Shown: piece by piece, positions 39,901-51,900 of the stretch
Layout of the letters: each line of letters starts with the position of its first letter
Numbering within the stretch: position 1 is the stretch's first letter
Made by a program: the position numbers and the translations under genes
Assembly: GCA_903813345.2 (NCBI GenBank)
Contig: CAIIXF020000001.1
Location: 59,413,885 to 59,477,884 of the forward strand
Source: Owenia fusiformis
Lineage: Eukaryota; Annelida; Polychaeta; Sabellida; Oweniidae
Length of the DNA: 64,000 bases
Reading direction: 5' to 3'
Notes under the pieces: generated by a model
Told to the model about the DNA's origin: nothing
The model's input: the letters and a program-made list of their open reading frames with translations, nothing else
Databases searched by the model: none

Positions 39901-42900
39901 GCAGATCTTAATTGTTTATCGAAATACCGTTTATGTAACTTAAGTGAGGAATTAAATCGAAGATTCTGTTGTCTTCTGAACTATTTGTTCGCAAATATGT
40001 ACATTTTTTAAACATATAATACTGATACATGTTTGTGATAACAATGTTGTGGGAATTCTGCCTACAATGTGTGAAATAAAGAAAAAAGAAAAATCAAACC
40101 CTCGATGTTCCGACATTTTGTTACAACGTAAACAAGTAGAAAACCAGTGAAATGCAAGCAACTCTGTCATTGCAGAGGAACATGCTCTTTTGTCAAATTA
40201 TGGTGGAAAAATGGTGAAACCCTAAATTATCTTAGGCTTCTAAAATTCTATTCTGAATTATTGCAGCCCCGTGTTCTTCCTCCATTTTCTGATGCTGCGG
40301 AATACCACAGTTACAGAGTGTACCATCAGATCCAGGAGTGGGAGGGAAATAAACTGCCTCCATTATAATTGGGCTGGGAAATAAGCAACGAAACTATGTA
40401 CCAATTGCCTAAATGCAGCTCCCCTTTCTCAGAGATCATCCATTGTGTGTGTAAGGCAGATTGTATTTCTATGAGATGTTCTTGTAGAAAAATGAAATAA
40501 CTGTTCTTTGACATGTAAGGTATGCAAAGGCATTTGTGCAAATACCTCCATTACTGGTCATGAGAATAATGATGAATAAATAATGAACACTGGCAGATCT
40601 GGGCCCCTCCCATCCCCTTGGGCGGGCCCAGAAAAAAAATTGGGCCCAAAAAAGGCCTTAAGGCCCCGAAAAGTGGGCCTTTTTGGTCATAAATGGGCCT
40701 TTTAAAGCCTTATTTTCTAATTGAATAAAATGGGTCTCAATATTTCAAAATTTGGGCCCACTTCAGGGTTTTAGGGGCCCAAACTTTTTTCTGCGGAAGT
40801 TTTTTTCTCAGCCTGACATTTGCCCCCCCCTTGTTGGTTCCCATATCCGCCCCTGATGAAGGCTGGTGATAGACAAGGTTGTAACTGATTGTTGTTACAA
40901 CATAATAGTATTTAGCTTATTTAATCAGCATTCTTTTTTGCTCTCTATAAGTAAGACACATATATGAAGGTTAAGATTAAGGCAGCATTTTTGATAATGA
41001 ACATAACATAATCGAACCAGGCCCTGTATAAAGACCAGGGATTTACTTTGCGTTACACTAGTTAACTCAGGAGGATTTATTAATGTAGAAACCTTTTCCT
41101 CATTTTTTATTGAATTTCATCTTGAAATCGAACATTCTTCAGTTGAGCTTCTTCATTTCATTTCTCAATGTCACTGTGTGGTTAAGAACACCTTAGTCAA
41201 AAGTAACAATTTTTCCTTAATACAGGGCGAGCCAAAAAGGTAACCCAAACAAATCTTAATAATCCAGTCCAATCATCCTGCATGGATTTAGTGTCATATT
41301 TGGCAGAATTGAGTCTTGGTCAATGTATTATCAATCTACCCAGTCTCAGTGGTCTCTAGTGGTCACGATTTTATGGCCATTTTATACCATGCCATGAAAT
41401 ATGGGTGTCATGCCTGGAGGCCAACTTGAACGTATCGTGCGTTGTTGTTCAAATCAGGAGCATAAAAATCATGTGTTATGACTCTCATCTTCATTCCTAT
41501 CTCTTGTTTTAATGTTTCGAGTGTTGTTAGTATCGAAAAAAGGTCCACAGATAAAAAAAAACTGGTGGTATTGATGTCCAGTCAGTTAGGCACACTTCGA
41601 TATTTTGAGCACATTTTGTAAATGGCCATGAAATCGTGACTATTAAGGATAGATCAATGACACTTAGTAGAATGAAAGAACATTGAACAAGGTAATTGTG
41701 TCAAATATGATGTCAAACCCATACTGAATGACTGGGTTATTAACAAACATTTGGGTGGGTTACCTTTTTTGGCTCATATTAATAAACTGATGTCAGGGAC
41801 AGGGATATTTAACATTTTATGCCTTTTTTGACCACTGATTGTAACAAATCGTTCTCTGTTTTACCAGAAAAGGTATATTATATATCAAATTGAATTTAAA
41901 AGGAAAAAACATTTGATAATGTAACAGTTATCAACTAAAAGTAGGGCTTCCCCTATATTTCACCTGGCATTTGCTGTTTTTCTACTTTTTTTTACATAAT
42001 CCTTTCCTGAAAACCTCAAAAAACTGTTTTCAGGACAAATTAAGACTTTACAAATAATTAAGTTGTGCTATTGAGTTCAAATATGACATATCTTGGAAGT
42101 AATTAAACAAAAGAAAGGTCACCCCAAAAGTGGGTGTGGTAAAATATTGAAATTTCAAATATTATTTTCACGCTCAATATTCACTTAATGACCCTGATAC
42201 TTATCAAAGACAATGCTCAGGTGTACAATACCCTCCTTGATATTTTTCATACAATTCTGATGAATTGATACAGAAATAAATACATTATTATATTAAATTC
42301 GAGCTATTTGATGGCCTATTTTCAGATATTTGGCGCTAGAAATGCCAATTATTGCACTCAAATAGTTGGTTAACAATTTTTAGTTGCTCTTATGTCAGTA
42401 AACTATCATAATATTACTCGTTTAGTTGACAAGAGCATTCCATTTTGAAATAAAAAAATATTTACAATCCCATACTCAAATTTGGAGGGGGGTACCTGGA
42501 ATGTGACATTTCATATTTGTCCACTGCATATATTTTTCTATATTTTTGATATGTTTTTCAACTGGTATTAATATACAATAAAAGCCTAATTTAAAAACTG
42601 TTGCAATTTTTGGGATGTTAAACTTCCATTTGCCTAGCCTATAATGCTACCAGAAGCGCCGGCCAACTGTGCAAAATAGGCCTGCAAAGAGAAATGTATA
42701 TGCTGTAGGGATTGACAAACAGAACATGACGTTCGTTTATTTTACGTTTCCTATAGTGAAAAATAGCGTACCTTCAAATGGAATCCACATGAACCGCTGT
42801 ATATTGCAACTACTTTATTGATCACATCTTCGGCATTATTCAGTGAAACGCATCCATTGGGCGGGTCAGAAAATACCAACTCAGATTGGAACTAGAAAAA

Positions 42901-45900
42901 TTCATAAAAACTAATTTTACAAATATTACCTGAATGAAGTCTACGCAACACGAGGTTGTGATATTGAATAGTAGATAAAATCAATACAAACAAAAATTTC
43001 AATTGTTTGATTTAGAAAACATATTTCGCCGGAATTTCAAGTTTCAACAAGACTTACCGAAAGGTCTTCTCCAAAGTATTCTCCAAAAACAGCTGGGTAA
43101 GCATCAAACTCACGGATAATGTTGTCACCAATTGCAAGAGCAACGATCCTACTCAGCTCTGTAAACACAAAATTTAGAGCGATGCAATGGAATAGAATGC
43201 GAGTTATAAAGTTAAACTTGCCGAACCCGAGATAAATCTGAAATGATATGTTTGCTTTATAATTGTTGTAAAACAATCTAAAAACAAAAAACTGAAAATG
43301 TTTGGAAAAAATTAGTTTGCCACAGATAAAAAGATTCGGAACTAGTTAAAAAGGTACCCGGAGCTGTTGACACTGTTGGTGGCGCTTGACATATGCCATC
43401 GATACATTGTATCATTGGGAAGCTCTCACATTTTTGCCCGCTCACGGCGCAAGCGTCCCCTATCGGGATAACCACACACAGTGACGGGTCATAGTTACCA
43501 GATGTCGCCATGTCATGTGCTGGATCTTAAACAAGAAATGCACATGGTAGTTTTATCGTATCTAATAATATTACTTGAGAATATATATATACAGACTAAT
43601 TTCAAAAATGTTAGAATCGTACAATATATTCTTTGATAATTCTTTTGATATTCTTTGATGCCTTGCTTATTTTCTTAAATGACCCACAGTTTTGACTTCA
43701 TTATATTTCTACGACTACTAAATTAAACTTTTTCATCAGATAAACCCATTACAAATAAGGATTGCAAACCGACATGCTCTTTGAAAAGAATGCTTCTAGC
43801 ATTTTATGGTATTCTTTGCAGCCCCTTTTCGACAGTGGTGTGTTCCAATGAGAATTGATTGTCAATGACTGGTGCTTGCTTTTGTTTTCCAGATGTCACT
43901 ATGAACTTTTATAACCAAGCTGGGAAATATGTTATCAGTTTAAAATTCCCCCCGTCACATGGACCTTTATCCAGTTATCTGTTATACGATTTTCAACGTC
44001 AAATTGACTGTTTCTGCTGATAGGAAACTTGTACCAAATGTTTGAACTTTCAGTTTGATACAATTTGGACTTATGCATTTCTTTGGAATACAAACTAAAC
44101 ATTTAGTAGCGCCGCTGTAAAAGTGACAATCTAATAAGTATAAATAAATAAATAAGTAAATAAATGAATAAATAAATAGAGTTGCGTATTGTATCATGTA
44201 ATGCGAAGGACTGATGCGCCTGGGGTGATCAAGATCTTAGTAAAACGTTAATACCTCTTGCACAACCTGTTGAGGACTGAACGAACCAAGGTGCGTTACA
44301 AGAACACATGCCCGAGCCAGAACAAACACTTGCTACTGGATAACCAGGACAGTTCATTCCATCACCATAGGCTGACCCACACGGCCCTGAGCCCAGTGGC
44401 GTTGTTGCTGTAGAATAATTAGTACATGTACAGTAGAATGAAATGCATTATCGGTCAGTAAATAGTTGCAATAAAATTTAAAAGAATACAATATGATTGC
44501 AAAGAAAATTACTGGGTTGGCCAAAAAAGGTAACCAAAACAAATGTTGATAACTCACTCAATCAACATGGATTTATTAAAGTACTATTTAGCAAAATGAA
44601 ACCCTGTTCAATGTTTCTTCATTCTACTAAGTGTGGCATTCGGGTCATGTTTTGTAAATGGCCATAGAATCATGACCATTTGGGATTGACCAAAGAAACT
44701 AGGTAGAATGAAAAACAATTGAACAAGGTTTAACTGTTCCAAATATGACTCTAAGCCCATGCTGAATGACTGAGTTATTAAGATACGTTTGTTTGGGTTA
44801 CCTTTTTTGGCCCACTCTGTATCTACTGCACGATATGCGCGAACGCTTAATATTGTCTTACTTTTTGACGAAAGCTTTGCTTGGATATTGGGATATGTCT
44901 CAAAGTGGTTAACCAAGGCTACGCCATCTTCTTGGAGTATCATCACTACAGGGATCGTAACATCTGACTCTGTCAGGCAGTTATCCGGGCTCATTGTTAG
45001 AAAAGAGGGCCTGTCAACTGGTGCTGTTGTGTCTAGAAATAATTTAGACGTCGTACTCCTTTGTAATCAACATTGACAAGTCATTGAAAACGGTAGGACG
45101 GTATTTAAATGAATTTCTTTGAAGTAATACATAATAAAGAAATTACCTATTATAATGACACCAGAAGCACCTGCTAATTGTGCAAAGTAGGCCTACAACA
45201 GAAAATTGGACATATTGAAACTACACAGGATAATTGCTTAGAAAACACTAGTTTAATACCAAGGTTTTGAAGACTATATGATGGTCACTTGGCCAAGATT
45301 CAGACATTGCTCTAATTTGAATCAATGAGTACAATACATACCTTCCAATTGAAGCCGCATGAACCCCTGTATATTGCAACTGTTTTGCCGACTACGTCAA
45401 TAGTATTATTCAGTGGACCACATCCTTCAGCAGGGTCAGAGAATACTAACTCTGACTGGAACTGGGGATAAAAGAATGAAAACTATTAATGAATATTAAC
45501 TGACTGGTGTCTATTAAATGATTTCAATGATGTTACGGATGTTTCAACTATTAGATATGAATCATGGGTTCGACGTTTTAGAAAATAGATTAATCCAGTA
45601 ATTCACCGATCAACTAGACTCACCGAAACGTCTTCTCCAAAGTATTCTCCAAAAGCAGCTGGATGAGCACCAAACTCACCAATTGTGTTGTTGCCGTCTA
45701 TTAATGTAACGGCCCTTCCCAGTTCTTTAGAAAAAGATAATAACTTATAAATCAATCACTTTAATAACTGTGTTCTACAGTTACACTATCTCTTGAAAGC
45801 CCATGCAAATATAAGTTTAAAATTTTTGAAATTAATTGCATCGTGTAATGTTTTTTTCGTCATGTGGTTTGCCCAGAAAAAATATTTGGCCCAAAAGGCC

Positions 45901-48900
45901 TCATGACCCCAAAAAGTGGGCCTTTTTGGTCATTATTGGCCCTTCTAAGACCTTATTTTTTAATGTTAGTCTAAATTTTGATGAAAATGGGCCTCACGTT
46001 TTCAAAACTTGGGCACATTTTTTGGTTTTAGGAAAAAATGGTGGCCTATTTGGAATTCAGCTTCCATATTGAAAATTGCTTCTTGAGCAGAGCTCACTTA
46101 GACATTGGCATATAACATTTGAACCAAATCCCTCTACTGGTATTTGGGTTATCAAATATTACATTTTTAACGACAAATGGTGGCTATTTTGAAAATTTCT
46201 TCTTGAGTAGATGTCCTTTATCTCGAGGCACAGCATATACAACTTTAACCAAATCTGTCAACTGGTATTTGATTTAGCATAGATTATGTTTTTAAGAAAA
46301 ATGGCGCCCATTTTGAAATTCAGCTGTCATCTAAAAATTCCTTCTCAAGCAGAGCTCATTACGATTGTCCCTAGGCATCAGCATATAAAATTTGAACGAA
46401 ATCTGTGAACTAGTTTTAGAGTTTACATTTTTGGTTTTAAATTAAGCGGCCATATTGGAAATTCCTTCTCAAACAAGAGGAGTGAAACCCCTAGAGCTTT
46501 ACGATGACAGACATATTACGTCAGTCTCTAGCTTGCGTACCACCTTCGTTTGCGCAAATTCTCACCAGTTTTTGAATATAGCACGTCGTTGTGATGTTTT
46601 AATCGATGTAAGTATATTCCCTACATCTTTCTTTATCTTGATGCCCGGGGTTTCTCCCACTCCTTTCTCAAACAGAGGCCCTACACTCATAAGGCATTAG
46701 CCCCAAAAATTGAATCAAATTCGTCAACCCGTATTTGAGTTATCGTATTCGGGAACTAGCCGGTGAACATTTAAACAAACGATGGTGGTAAGAGTCAGTG
46801 AGAGACATCTGTCTGTCATCTCTATGCTCTGGGGGTTTCCATCCTCTTTTTCGGAAAGAAGTATCAAGATCAGTGTGTATTCGACAGAAGGTAACTTACC
46901 GGCTACACACGTTCCGTTGATGCATTGCGAACTGGGGAATCCATTACATCTCTGGCTCGAAGGTGCGCACGTTCCACCAATCGGTACGATCGAGCAAGAG
47001 GTGGCGTCATATGAATCAAACGAAGCCAAGGAAACCGAGGGATCTAAAGAACAACGTGTATAAACATTCATCTAATTTAATGTATTTTTGAAATTCGAAT
47101 GAGTCATGAAAATAAAATATTAATAGGATTAATTGAACTGCGTGTAACTGGTTACCTCTCTCACAGCCATTTGTCGCTGAGACAAACCAAGGACTATTAC
47201 AGGCACAGGAATTACCCGAACACCCTGCAACTGCCACAGGGTATCCTCTACAGCCACTAGGATCACCCCCCTGCTGGCAACTTGATCCAATGGGATTACC
47301 TACAAAAATATTTGTAGATATGCATATACATGTTCTTGAACGAGAGCCTGTGCAAGATCGTCCGTTCTCGATGCAAAGTCAGTATGGAGTATGAAGTTAT
47401 TATTTGAGGCAGGCCCAACTTATGATCTATACTTTCTTCTCTGATGGTTTAGAATGATAGATTACGATTTGGGCTCCGATTATTCAAAGCATATTTTAGT
47501 AATTGTTTTTATCACAAAACGTATACATCCTTTTTAATTGTTCGATCGAATCTAAACTTGGAATATTTGCGGATATCAACCGCTGCGTTTGTTGAGAGAA
47601 AGCATTGACATAAAGTTTGTTTTTATTGGACATCTAAGCTGGTCCAACTCTGATTTTGACTTCCAAATGCCTCGGACCTAGTAGTGTCCCATCATAATAT
47701 ATTAATTGTAATGATTTTAAATAAGAACCCGAAAAAGTTTTAAAAAGCAAGCCCAAATGTCCTGTTTAGGAACCCCTATATTCTCACTCATCAAGTAGAT
47801 TCATGTGGGAGAGTATAATTGATAGAATCCATTTTTAATAGTAAGAATAAGGGTTCTTAAACAGTAGACTATGTTAATCAATTAGCAAATATCTCCAGAC
47901 TGACCCGCTGATGCAATTCTGCCTTTGAGATCGGGATATGTTGTCATATAATTGTTCAACGTCGTTGCTTCGCCGATGAAGAGGAAAACAACCGGAATTG
48001 TGACATCTGATTCCGTAAGACAATTATCACGTACTAGGAGCATGCTGGTAGCTGTTTGTGCTTGGTTATCTAAAAAAGAAACAGACTGGAATAGGGATAT
48101 AGAGAACAACTCCGTCCGTCCGTCCGTCTGTACGTCCGTCCATCCGGGCAATAACTCAAATACAGTTTGCCCCATATAGTTTATATTTTATACATATATG
48201 CTCCATTCTGTGCCCCGGGTGAATACAAGTTCTGTTCGAAATTCAATTCTCAAAATAGAATGGTTTCAAAATTACCGCCATTTTAGTGTCAGTATTTAGG
48301 TAAAACCATCGAATCAAAGGCTTAAATCCTAAATTACATCAGGTCGATTCTGTTGACCAATTTCTTACCCCCCTATCACACCAAACTAGTTCTTACCCGT
48401 TCTTGCCAGTCCTACGAAAATGTCGTAAAACGGGCTCAATCTGGCTGTGGTCGGAAAATATGTCTAAAATAATTAGCTAATTCGTTCATAAACAGTCTTC
48501 AATACGTCCATCTCATTCGCAGTTCGTTCAGGTCGCACCACGTCGGTGTGCAACGCCGTATAACGCGTCCCTTAGTCTAGAAGGTCATCATGACCTGATT
48601 ACAGAACGGTATGGTCGCCATCGAATTTTGAATCATTTCAAAATTCTGAAATCACCTTCCCGTCTGAGAACGTTCATGAAGTTCGTAAAAAGTCCTTAGA
48701 AAGTTGCAGCTACGTTCATTCCGTTCGCATACAGTTTCAAACCAGTTTTGAAGAACGCAGTGTCAACTTGTTTGGTGTGATAGCTATATTTTTGCTAACT
48801 CGTTCATAAGCAGTCTTTAATACGTTCTTAATCAGTTTAAACCCGTTTGCAATAAGTTCTACCTCGTTCTCAATACGTCCTCAGACAGTTCAACTCGTTG

Positions 48901-51900
48901 TAAAAACGTCCCTAGTAGGATTGAAGTACGACGGTTCCGTTCGTAGTACGTCCAGCTCGTCGTTAGTACGTTGTCACTCGTTCTATTTATAGAACGTATC
49001 GACCACGAGAACATTTTGAGCATGTTCTAAGTTCTAGAGGACCTACCCGTTCAAGTACGTTCGATGAAGTTTGTAAATAGACCCCAAACGGTTCTAAGTA
49101 CGTCCAGTCCGTTCGTACACAGTTGAAGCCCGTTTTTGAGAACGTAGTGAGAACTAGTTTGGTGTAATAGTAGGGTTACTCTCTTTTTCTCAATCAAATA
49201 TTTGAATAAAGAGCGAGCACCCAATTTCAATGATCACCTTATCGTTATATATAATTAATCTACAACATCCGTATTTTTCGATGACAAATCGAATTAGATC
49301 AATTTAATAGCACGCAAACAGAATGGTGAAATGTGTCAGCTTGGGTTATGATTATAATAAACAGAAAATATTTTTTTACAATGTAGGCTATCAACCTTTA
49401 TTGATGCTTATTCTGGGGAAACTTAGTGAATAACGCAAATCTTGTTTTACTTGTTGCAAATCCTCAATAGGTACTTAGATTTACGAGGAGTAGAGAAATC
49501 ATTTTGGGTCAAAAACTTCATTTCTTGCATTTTTGGCATTTTTTTCTAAAAACAGTCGAGGATTTGAGCCCTGGACTCAGTGCAATGTGGATTGGCCACT
49601 CCTTGAAGGTGTTGCTTTCCAAAATTTGCACGAGATGCGGAGCATCGAGTGTTAATTTTACGAAACATCCTTAGAAGAATGATCATTGCGCAATACATCG
49701 AGTCTTGGGCTTAAATTCTTTTCACACAGGGCAAAATATTTTCTACAAAATCATCTGAAAGATCTAAAATCGCTAAGAACCTATTTTCAATGAAACGTTT
49801 TGCAAGGGTCATGCTGGCAAAGTATCAGTTTCGATTCGTAGAGTCCAGTTATCACCATGACAACCGTTTAACTAGTGTCCTTGACTTTGTTATTGGTTAT
49901 ATAACGGAATGCAGTTACGTAAAACAACGCGTTCTGATTGGCTGGAATTGGACACACCTTAATTACCTAACTATGTGTGAATATATAAGTACTAGAATGC
50001 ACGCATTTTTGTTGTTTAACATTAAATGATAATAGTTCGATCGGGCAATGACATGGTGCTATAGATTACACGCCGATATAATATTGATCATATATTGTAG
50101 TATACTTAGTTATACCAATAAAACATATTTGCAAGTTCATGGGTTAATCAGTGTGAAATTCAAAGGATATCCTGTCAAAATGTAAAGGGTATTTTATACT
50201 ATAGTTGAAGTCTGTGCGAATTATTTCTTCCCTTTTTCAAATGAATGCAAACGCCTCACAATGTTTCAAGGATCAACAAAGTCCCACTAAGGGGCTAGGT
50301 CAATACATTTCAATGTCCGTCAAAACGTAATTGATTTAGTCAGGTCTTAACCCCCCCCTTCTAACGAAAGCGACAATGTTGATTCGTGCGCGTGTAAATG
50401 AGTCAAAATGTTGATTTGCGTGCAGTGCACAAGTACAAGTACAACCCAAGCATATAACACCACATATCAAATTATCTAACACCCCAGTCACATTTCCTAC
50501 GGCGACCTTGCGGTCTATCATTTCTGCGGCCGGTAACATTTCTACGCTCGCCGTGGAATTTCTGCGCTCTCATACTTTTGCAGTCACATTTCCCACGGCA
50601 GCCGCACGGTGAATTTTAAATTTCTGTTGATAAATAATACTTTTTTTCATTTTATTTACATCGGGACAATTTATAAATATAATTCATAGTGCTAGGATGT
50701 AATATCAAATGAAAAGTGATCGTGAAACATTAACAAATAATGATTCAATCTTGTTGAGTCAGTTGATTTCTACGGGGACCTCAGAAATGAACAAAAATTA
50801 TAACTCCGAGTTATAATTTCTACGCCTTCCCTGCGGCCTGTAAAAATCTGCATACGCCGTACGGAGGCCGCAAGGCGAGCGTAGTTTTTCTACGCTCGCC
50901 GCAGAAATTCACCGATTTAATTGATCTGCGGTCGACTTGCGGCCGCCGTGCGACAAATGTGACTGGGGTGTTAGTACATATCTGTTGAGTATAATTAAAG
51001 AAGGACATGGGGTATAAATAGGAGGCAGACTAATGGAACAGCCAAAATGACTGGATTTTGATACTTTAAAGCTGGCCAATTTTCTCAAATTTTATATTGA
51101 TTGAGAAAATGTATTGCTTCAGATTTTTTAAATGTATATTTCAATGTTTTGATGTTCATATTCAGAAGTTAGATTTTAACTTCGTCCTTTTGTTGGGTTG
51201 TGATAAGACATTTAAAAACAGATCATTTTTTCAAATTTAAAAGTCCTCAAGCTTAGCCAATCAAAATCAAGTATTAAGCAATGCTGTTAATTAAACTCAC
51301 TAATCCTGACTTTCTGTGCCATGTTAAGTGTGAATGTAACCTGATATTTTAATGGGAGTTGTCAGCAACTTTAAAACCGGCCTTTTTACAGATCATACCG
51401 TTGCAGATAACGAAACCCCTGGAAGCTAGAATTCAATAGCATTTACCCCCCACGTAATCAATTACGTTTATTGACGGATCTTGAAATATTGACCTGGCCC
51501 TTAATGTGATGCACGTTGTTTACGTAGTGATTTAGTGAGTCAATTGATCAGCAATATTGTCGCGCCTGGGCCGTCTCACCGAGCACCCTGTATACTGGGG
51601 AAAGGCCTGGGACGACGAAAAGGGATCTTTGGAGGTGTTTCAAGGGTGTCGACCTGGTTTGGTGGTACGACAGTTACCAATAGAAGATGGCTCCACAAAA
51701 CAATTATGTACAGGGTTTTTATAATCTATTCTAACATAAGTTTTTACAATATAATAACAAAATGTCCATATAATATACAAGTTTCTCTTCAAGAGTCGTC
51801 TCTGCTCTGGAGCTTGTTTAACACTAAGAGTCACTGCGTCTCTCTATGTTCTCCTCCTGTAGTTTGTTCAGCTCTAGGAGTCACTACGTCTCTTAATCTT

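Larger units (their letters stand above)
38266..42640. mobile_element. 4,375-bp TIR transposon inserted in a coding exon
   Basis: Termini are AGGCCAAGCAAATGG (left) and the reverse complement of AGGCTAGGCAAATGG (right). Imperfect TIRs extend about 170-190 bp on each side; 38305-38420 and 42500-42620 are clearly reverse complements. The target duplication is ATAAT on the plus strand (38261-38265 and 42641-42645). Inside are a decayed coding region (39.3-40.6 kb), a small hairpin, a GGGCCC-rich dispersed repeat and a mariner-like MITE. It splits a PA exon of the minus-strand gene. Confidence 0.88.
31110..43158 (-). other. module 3 of the PA/PAN gene, disrupted by a transposon
   Basis: The exons match module 2 one for one: 43058-43158 (101 nt), 42772-42891 (120 nt), the split exon (41 nt at 42641-42681 plus its last part at 38256-38265), 37777-37947 (171 nt), 37356-37508 (153 nt) and 31110-31274 (165 nt, Cys-rich B ending in a basic tail, KHKNKGQR). 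High identity with module 2 (for example FGEYFGEDLS, FQSELVFSDP, DTTAPVDRPS, MATSGNYDPS) shows a fairly recent duplication. Apart from the insertion I see no frameshift or stop in the exons. Confidence 0.85.
43358..45724 (-). other. module 2 of the PA/PAN gene (intact reference copy)
   Basis: Six exons. 45624-45724: ELGRAVTLIDGNNTIGEF..FGEYFGEDVS. 45342-45461: FQSELVFSDPAEGCGPLNN and VAIYRGSCGFNWK. 45147-45192: AYFAQLAGASGVIII. 44862-45032: second PA half with CLTESDVTIPVVMILQEDGV. 44255-44407: Cys-rich A with GYPVASVCSGSGMCSCNAPW. 43358-43525: Cys-rich B with CVVIPIGDACAVSGQKC and a Pro/Thr-rich tail. Exon lengths are 101, 120, 46, 171, 153 and 168 nt, a useful ruler for the damaged module 3. 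Confidence 0.88.
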
